Shown in pieces: positions 60,333 through 64,000 of a stretch of DNA of 64,000 bases. Under the pieces are notes generated by a model that was not told the origin of the DNA, made no database searches, and saw only the letters and a list, made by a program, of their open reading frames with translations. Location: positions 1,302,001-1,366,000 of the forward strand of contig NZ_CP130613.1 of assembly GCF_030623445.1 (NCBI RefSeq), read 5' to 3'. This stretch comes from Pseudogemmatithrix spongiicola. Lineage in GTDB: Bacteria > Gemmatimonadota > Gemmatimonadetes > Gemmatimonadales > Gemmatimonadaceae. Numbering within the stretch: position 1 is the first letter of the stretch; each line of letters starts with the position of its first letter. The translations under genes and the position numbers were made by a program.

Positions 60333-63300
60333 ATGATCGGCGAGGGCTGCTTCGGCGCCGGCAACAGGATCGTCGGCAGTCCGTTGCGGCTCAGGAACGC
60401 GTTGAAGGCGGCGAGCTCCGTCGTCTCAAAGCGCTCCAGCTCCGCGCGCAGGGCACGCCACATTACCTCGACATCGCTCATGCGCTGGCGCGCCGATGCG
60501 GTGATCTCGGGATGGTCCTCGACTTCGCCAAGCAGGAACCCGAACTGCCCGTTGATGCCGTTGGCGTAGTTGATGATGTCCTGGCCGTTGGCGGCCTTGG
60601 TCGTGAGGCGCGGCTCGAAGCGGTCCGTGCCGCCCGTGACGCGACCGCCGAGCAGCTTCACGGAGTCTGCTTGAGCGTGCGTGGCGCTGCGCTGCACGAT
60701 GCCCTGCGCCTGCGTGCGGATGTCGCGCAGGCGGAGCACGTAGTCATGGATCTCGCCGATGCGCGCGTTGAGCGTGCGCGCGACGGAGTCGCGCACGACG
60801 ACGGCGCGGGCGTCAGCGGGAGGGCCGAGGCGCGGGTCGCGCATGACGTCCACGGGCTGCGTGAGTACGCGGTCGCCCATCGTGAGTCGGGCGGTGTAGC
60901 GCCCGGGCATCACGCGCGGACCCGCGCCGCCCGGCGGGGCCCCGAACAGCACGACGTTCGGCAACTGCGTCGGCCCTTCGTGGCGCAGGTCCCAGGCATG
61001 GCGATTGAGACCATTGCGCACGGCGAGTCGCGCGCGGCCGGTGGCGTCAGACGCGTAGCGACGGACCAGCGTGCCCTTCTCGTCGAGAATCTCGAGCGTC
61101 ACCTTCTGCGTGCTGTCGCTGCGCGTGACGGTGAAGTCGAGGACCGCGCCGAAGGGCGCGTTGGCGCCGACGCGCGTGCTCGCGCCACCGCCGCCGAACC
61201 CACCGCCGCCCGGCGTGAGATGCGTGGGCCGCGGGCGGAAGAGATGCATCGGCGTAGCCGCGACTTCGGCCGTGCGCTGCTGCAGCGGCCCGAGGTTGTC
61301 GAGGATCCAGAACGCACGGCCTTCCGTCGCGACCACGAGGTCGCCGGTGCTCACATCGAGGTCCGTCACCGGCACCTTCGGGAAGCGCGAGAACGCCTGC
61401 CAGCGCGCGCCGTTGTCGAGCGAGAAGTACACGCCCGTCTCCGTGCCGGCGTAGAGCAGGCCGCGGCGGGTGGCATCTTCGCGCACGACGCGCACCGGCT
61501 CACCGGCGCGCAGGCCGTCGACGAGCCGCGTCCACGTGCGGCCGGCATCGGTAGAGCGGAAGATGTGCGGCGTCGGGTCCCCCACGCGGTCCTTGCGGAA
61601 GGCGATGTACACCGTGTTCGCGTCGTGCGGCGAGACTTCGATCTCGTTCACGAGGCCGTCGCCGGCGGCGGCCGGCGTGATGTTCGTCCACGTCGCGCCG
61701 CCGTCGGCCGTGCGCTGGATCAGGCCGTCGTCCGTGCCCACGTACAGCACGTTCTTGTCATGCGGCGACTCGGCTACCACGATGATCGTCGCGTAGACCT
61801 CGCCACCCGCGCCTTCGTTGGTGATCGGCCCGCCGCCCCAGCCCTGGCGCGCGCGGTCGTTCTTCGTGAGGTCTGGTGAGATCTCCGCCCAGGTCGTGCC
61901 GCGGTCCGTCGTGCGGAAGAGGCGGTTGCCGCCGTAATAGATGGTGCGCTCGTCGTGCTGCGAGACGACGATCGGCGCCGTCCAGTTGAAGCGGTACTTC
62001 GTGCTGTCGGTGCGCTCGGTGAGGTTCATCGCCGGATACACCATGATGGCGCGCGTCAGGCCCGTCTCGGTGTCGAGTTCGTTGATGAGGCCCTGGTAGC
62101 AGCCGCCGTAGGCGTAGCGCCCGCTCTTGCCCACGCCGATGTTGGCGCTCTCGCAGCCAGCGCTCTCTTCCCAATCCCGCAGGCCGATGCTGCCGCCGTC
62201 CGTGCGGCTGGCGATGGACACCGAGGAGTTGTCCTGCTGGCCCGAGTAGAGGCGATACGGGAACTGCTGGTCCACCGAGACGTGATAGAACTGCGCCGTC
62301 GGTTGGTTCTCCTGCGAGCTCCAGCTCTTGCCGCCGTCGAGCGAGATGCTGGCGCCGCCGTCGTTGCCGTTGATCATGCGCGACGGGTCGCTGGGGTCGA
62401 TCCACAGCGCGTGGTTGTCGCCGTGCGTGGCCGGCACCACGGCGAAGGTCGCGCCGCCGTCGATCGAGCGCAGTACCGGCGCGTTCAGCACCCAGACCAC
62501 GTTCTCGTTCTTTGGGTCGGCGATCGTCTTCATGTAGTACCACGAGCGCGTCTGGATCAGGCGGTCGCCCGAGAGCCGGCGCCAGTTGCGGCCCGCGTCG
62601 TCCGAGCGATACAGCCCGCCGTTCTCCGCTTCGACGATCGCGAACACGCGGTCCGGATTCGCCGGCGAGACACTCACGCCGATCTTGCCCATGAGGGCGG
62701 GCAGGCCGTTCGTGAGGCGCGTCCAGGTGTCGCCGCCGTCGGTGGACTTCCAGATGCCGGAGCCGGCGCCGCCCGAGCGCACATACCACGGTTGGCGCTG
62801 GTGATCCCAGAACGCCGCATAGAGGATGCGCGGGTTGCTCGGGTCCATCGAGAGGTCGCTGGCGCCGCTGGTCGGGTTCTGCCCGCGCAGCACCAGTTGC
62901 CAGGTCGCGCCGCCGTCACGCGAGCGGTAGATGCCGCGGTCCGTCGAGCCTTGCCAGCGGTCACCCTGCGCCGCGACGTACACCACGTTCGGATCCTGCG
63001 GATGCACGCGCACGGCGGAGATCTGCCGCGTCGCCTCAAGGCCGATGTGCGTCCACGTTCGGCCGAAGTCCGTGCTCTTGTAGACGCCGTCACCGTAGGT
63101 CGAGGACTGCCCGCGGATCGCGTGCTCGCCGGAGCCCACGTAGATCACGTTATGGTCCGAGGCGGCGACGGCGATGGCGCCGATCGTGCCGGTGCGGAAG
63201 AAACCGTCGGAGATGTTGCGCCAGTTGATGCCGGCGTCGTCCGTGCGCCAGAGCCCGCCGCCCGTGTAGCCTGCGAAGTACGTCAGCGGCATGCCCGGGA

Positions 63301-63505
63301 CGCCGCTCACGGCCACCGACCGGCCGCCGCGCGAGGGGCCGATGTTGCGCCACGCCATCGCCGCATAGTCGGCGAGCGAGGAGTCCGCCGCAGGAGCCGC
63401 GGGAGCGGTGGTCGCCGCGCGACCGCGGCCTTGGGCGTCTACAGATGCCGACGAGAGGGCAACGACGAGGAGGGCCGCGAGGCCCGAGACAGGCAACGTG
63501 CGCAT
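60329..63505 (-). CDS. VPS10/sortilin-like BNR-repeat exported protein
   Basis: This is a 1058-residue secreted protein. The signal peptide (LAALLVVALSSASVDAQ) is followed by a beta-propeller with many BNR/Asp-box motifs (STDFGRTWTHI, SRDGGATWQLV, STDAGRTWTRL) covering about residues 40-750, and a C-terminal beta-sandwich plus helical tail. Proteins like this are common in Gemmatimonadota and Acidobacteria and are annotated as glycosyl hydrolases, although activity is unproven. ATG 63505 starts the signal; the frame is open to 63562. Confidence 0.85.
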   Translation of the reverse strand: MRTLPVSGLAALLVVALSSASVDAQGRGRAATTAPAAPAADSSLADYAAMAWRNIGPSRGGRSVAVSGVPGMPLTYFAGYTGGGLWRTDDAGINWRNISDGFFRTGTIGAIAVAASDHNVIYVGSGEHAIRGQSSTYGDGVYKSTDFGRTWTHIGLEATRQISAVRVHPQDPNVVYVAAQGDRWQGSTDRGIYRSRDGGATWQLVLRGQNPTSGASDLSMDPSNPRILYAAFWDHQRQPWYVRSGGAGSGIWKSTDGGDTWTRLTNGLPALMGKIGVSVSPANPDRVFAIVEAENGGLYRSDDAGRNWRRLSGDRLIQTRSWYYMKTIADPKNENVVWVLNAPVLRSIDGGATFAVVPATHGDNHALWIDPSDPSRMINGNDGGASISLDGGKSWSSQENQPTAQFYHVSVDQQFPYRLYSGQQDNSSVSIASRTDGGSIGLRDWEESAGCESANIGVGKSGRYAYGGCYQGLINELDTETGLTRAIMVYPAMNLTERTDSTKYRFNWTAPIVVSQHDERTIYYGGNRLFRTTDRGTTWAEISPDLTKNDRARQGWGGGPITNEGAGGEVYATIIVVAESPHDKNVLYVGTDDGLIQRTADGGATWTNITPAAAGDGLVNEIEVSPHDANTVYIAFRKDRVGDPTPHIFRSTDAGRTWTRLVDGLRAGEPVRVVREDATRRGLLYAGTETGVYFSLDNGARWQAFSRFPKVPVTDLDVSTGDLVVATEGRAFWILDNLGPLQQRTAEVAATPMHLFRPRPTHLTPGGGGFGGGGASTRVGANAPFGAVLDFTVTRSDSTQKVTLEILDEKGTLVRRYASDATGRARLAVRNGLNRHAWDLRHEGPTQLPNVVLFGAPPGGAGPRVMPGRYTARLTMGDRVLTQPVDVMRDPRLGPPADARAVVVRDSVARTLNARIGEIHDYVLRLRDIRTQAQGIVQRSATHAQADSVKLLGGRVTGGTDRFEPRLTTKAANGQDIINYANGINGQFGFLLGEVEDHPEITASARQRMSDVEVMWRALRAELERFETTELAAFNAFLSRNGLPTILLPAPKQPSPIM

Positions 63506-63578
63506 GCAAGGTGGGGGCGAATGGTGTGCCTTGAGATTCGCCCCGCACCCGCCGAACCGCAATCGCCGAACGGAATCC

Positions 63579-64000
63579 TTAGTCGCGCCGCAACCGCACG
63601 CCGCCCGAGCCCGTCGAGACGCGGATCGTGCCGTCCGCGCCCGTCCCGATGCGGCCGCGCAGTTCGTTGCGGCGCACCTGGTCCATCGTGACCGGGAAAT
63701 CCGTCGAGATGCCGCCCGAACCCGTGCGGATATCCAGCTCCACGTTCGGCTCGCGGGGCAGGCCCAGCGTCACGCCGCCGGAGCCTGTGCGGGCCGTGAG
63801 GTCGCGCGGCGCCGCGGTGAAGCGCAGTTCCACGGAGCCCGAACCCGTCGAGGCGCGCACGTCGCGGCTCGTCAGCGATTCCAACCGGATGCTGCCCGAG
63901 CCCGTGCTCAGGTCGAGTCGGTCCCCGCGCACATCGCGGCCTTCAATCGACCCCGACCCCGTGCTCGCCCGCAGCTCGGCGCTGCGCACGCCGCGCAGCT
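63579..64000 (-). CDS. DUF4097-like beta-helix protein, 3' part only
   Basis: The gene runs off the right edge, so its N-terminus is missing. The visible 140 residues are repeats of STGSGSI/TGSGGV separated by about 20 residues, giving a stacked beta-solenoid as in DUF4097/DUF2807 putative adhesins. The C-terminus VSTGSGGVRLRRD is complete. It lies 74 bases upstream of the BNR gene in the same direction. Confidence 0.8.
   Translation of the reverse strand, partial: LRGVRSAELRASTGSGSIEGRDVRGDRLDLSTGSGSIRLESLTSRDVRASTGSGSVELRFTAAPRDLTARTGSGGVTLGLPREPNVELDIRTGSGGISTDFPVTMDQVRRNELRGRIGTGADGTIRVSTGSGGVRLRRD

Noticed and set aside
61955..63691. Long plus-strand open frame opposite the BNR-repeat gene
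   Set aside because: No motifs; the Asp-box repeats are on the minus strand.

Overview
The window is GC-rich bacterial DNA with frequent GTG and TTG starts. It encodes carboxypeptidase-regulatory-like TonB-dependent receptors, VPS10/BNR secreted proteins, BIG2-leishmanolysin proteases, penicillin acylase and LpoB/COG3014 lipoproteins. That mix suggests Gemmatimonadota or a related soil phylum; this is an inference from gene content, as no rRNA or marker gene is present.

Region 1 (about 1-33,180, + strand apart from two genes) is a metal-handling and electron-transfer island. It has a ZnuD-like and a FecA-like outer-membrane receptor with a PepSY reductase. Next come a Rieske protein, a cytochrome b fused to cytochrome c, a one-heme outer-membrane cytochrome-porin resembling Cyc2, and a small cytochrome c. 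A second run encodes a Met-rich ZraP/Spy-like protein, a BON lipoprotein, a His-rich membrane protein, a seven-heme cytochrome, a ten-heme cytochrome fused to a b-type membrane domain (CbcL-like) and a DUF4198 protein. A CopB-type P-ATPase with a His-rich tail and a CusCBA-like RND pump follow. Five of these transcription units start downstream of the same inverted repeat (TTTAC-N5-GTAAAAT), so they look like one regulon. The cusA-like gene is frameshifted near its 3' end.

Region 2 (about 33,481-43,800) is mobile. An IS30-family element abuts an array of integron gene cassettes without an integrase (CALIN type). Four attC sites of about 135 bp each follow the 3' end of a minus-strand cassette. 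The cassettes carry a multicopper oxidase with permuted copper motifs, an anchored Pro-rich protein, a trypsin-like protease and a DUF262 + HEPN pair. One attC is split by an IS1111/IS110-type element with 12-bp subterminal repeats. The proximal end of the array is a dif/attI-like palindrome. An IS481-family element with a 6-bp target duplication lies just beyond it.

Region 3 (about 43,880-64,000) looks like ordinary chromosome: penicillin acylase, an LpoB/COG3014 lipoprotein cluster, a peptidase/beta-propeller/barrel protein, nitronate monooxygenase with a DUF4442 thioesterase-like protein, a leishmanolysin-like protease, oligopeptidase B, a YtcJ-like amidohydrolase, a large BNR-repeat protein and the 3' part of a DUF4097-like gene cut by the window edge.

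No tRNA, rRNA or CRISPR array was recognised. The regulator of the proposed regulon and any integron integrase are not in the window.
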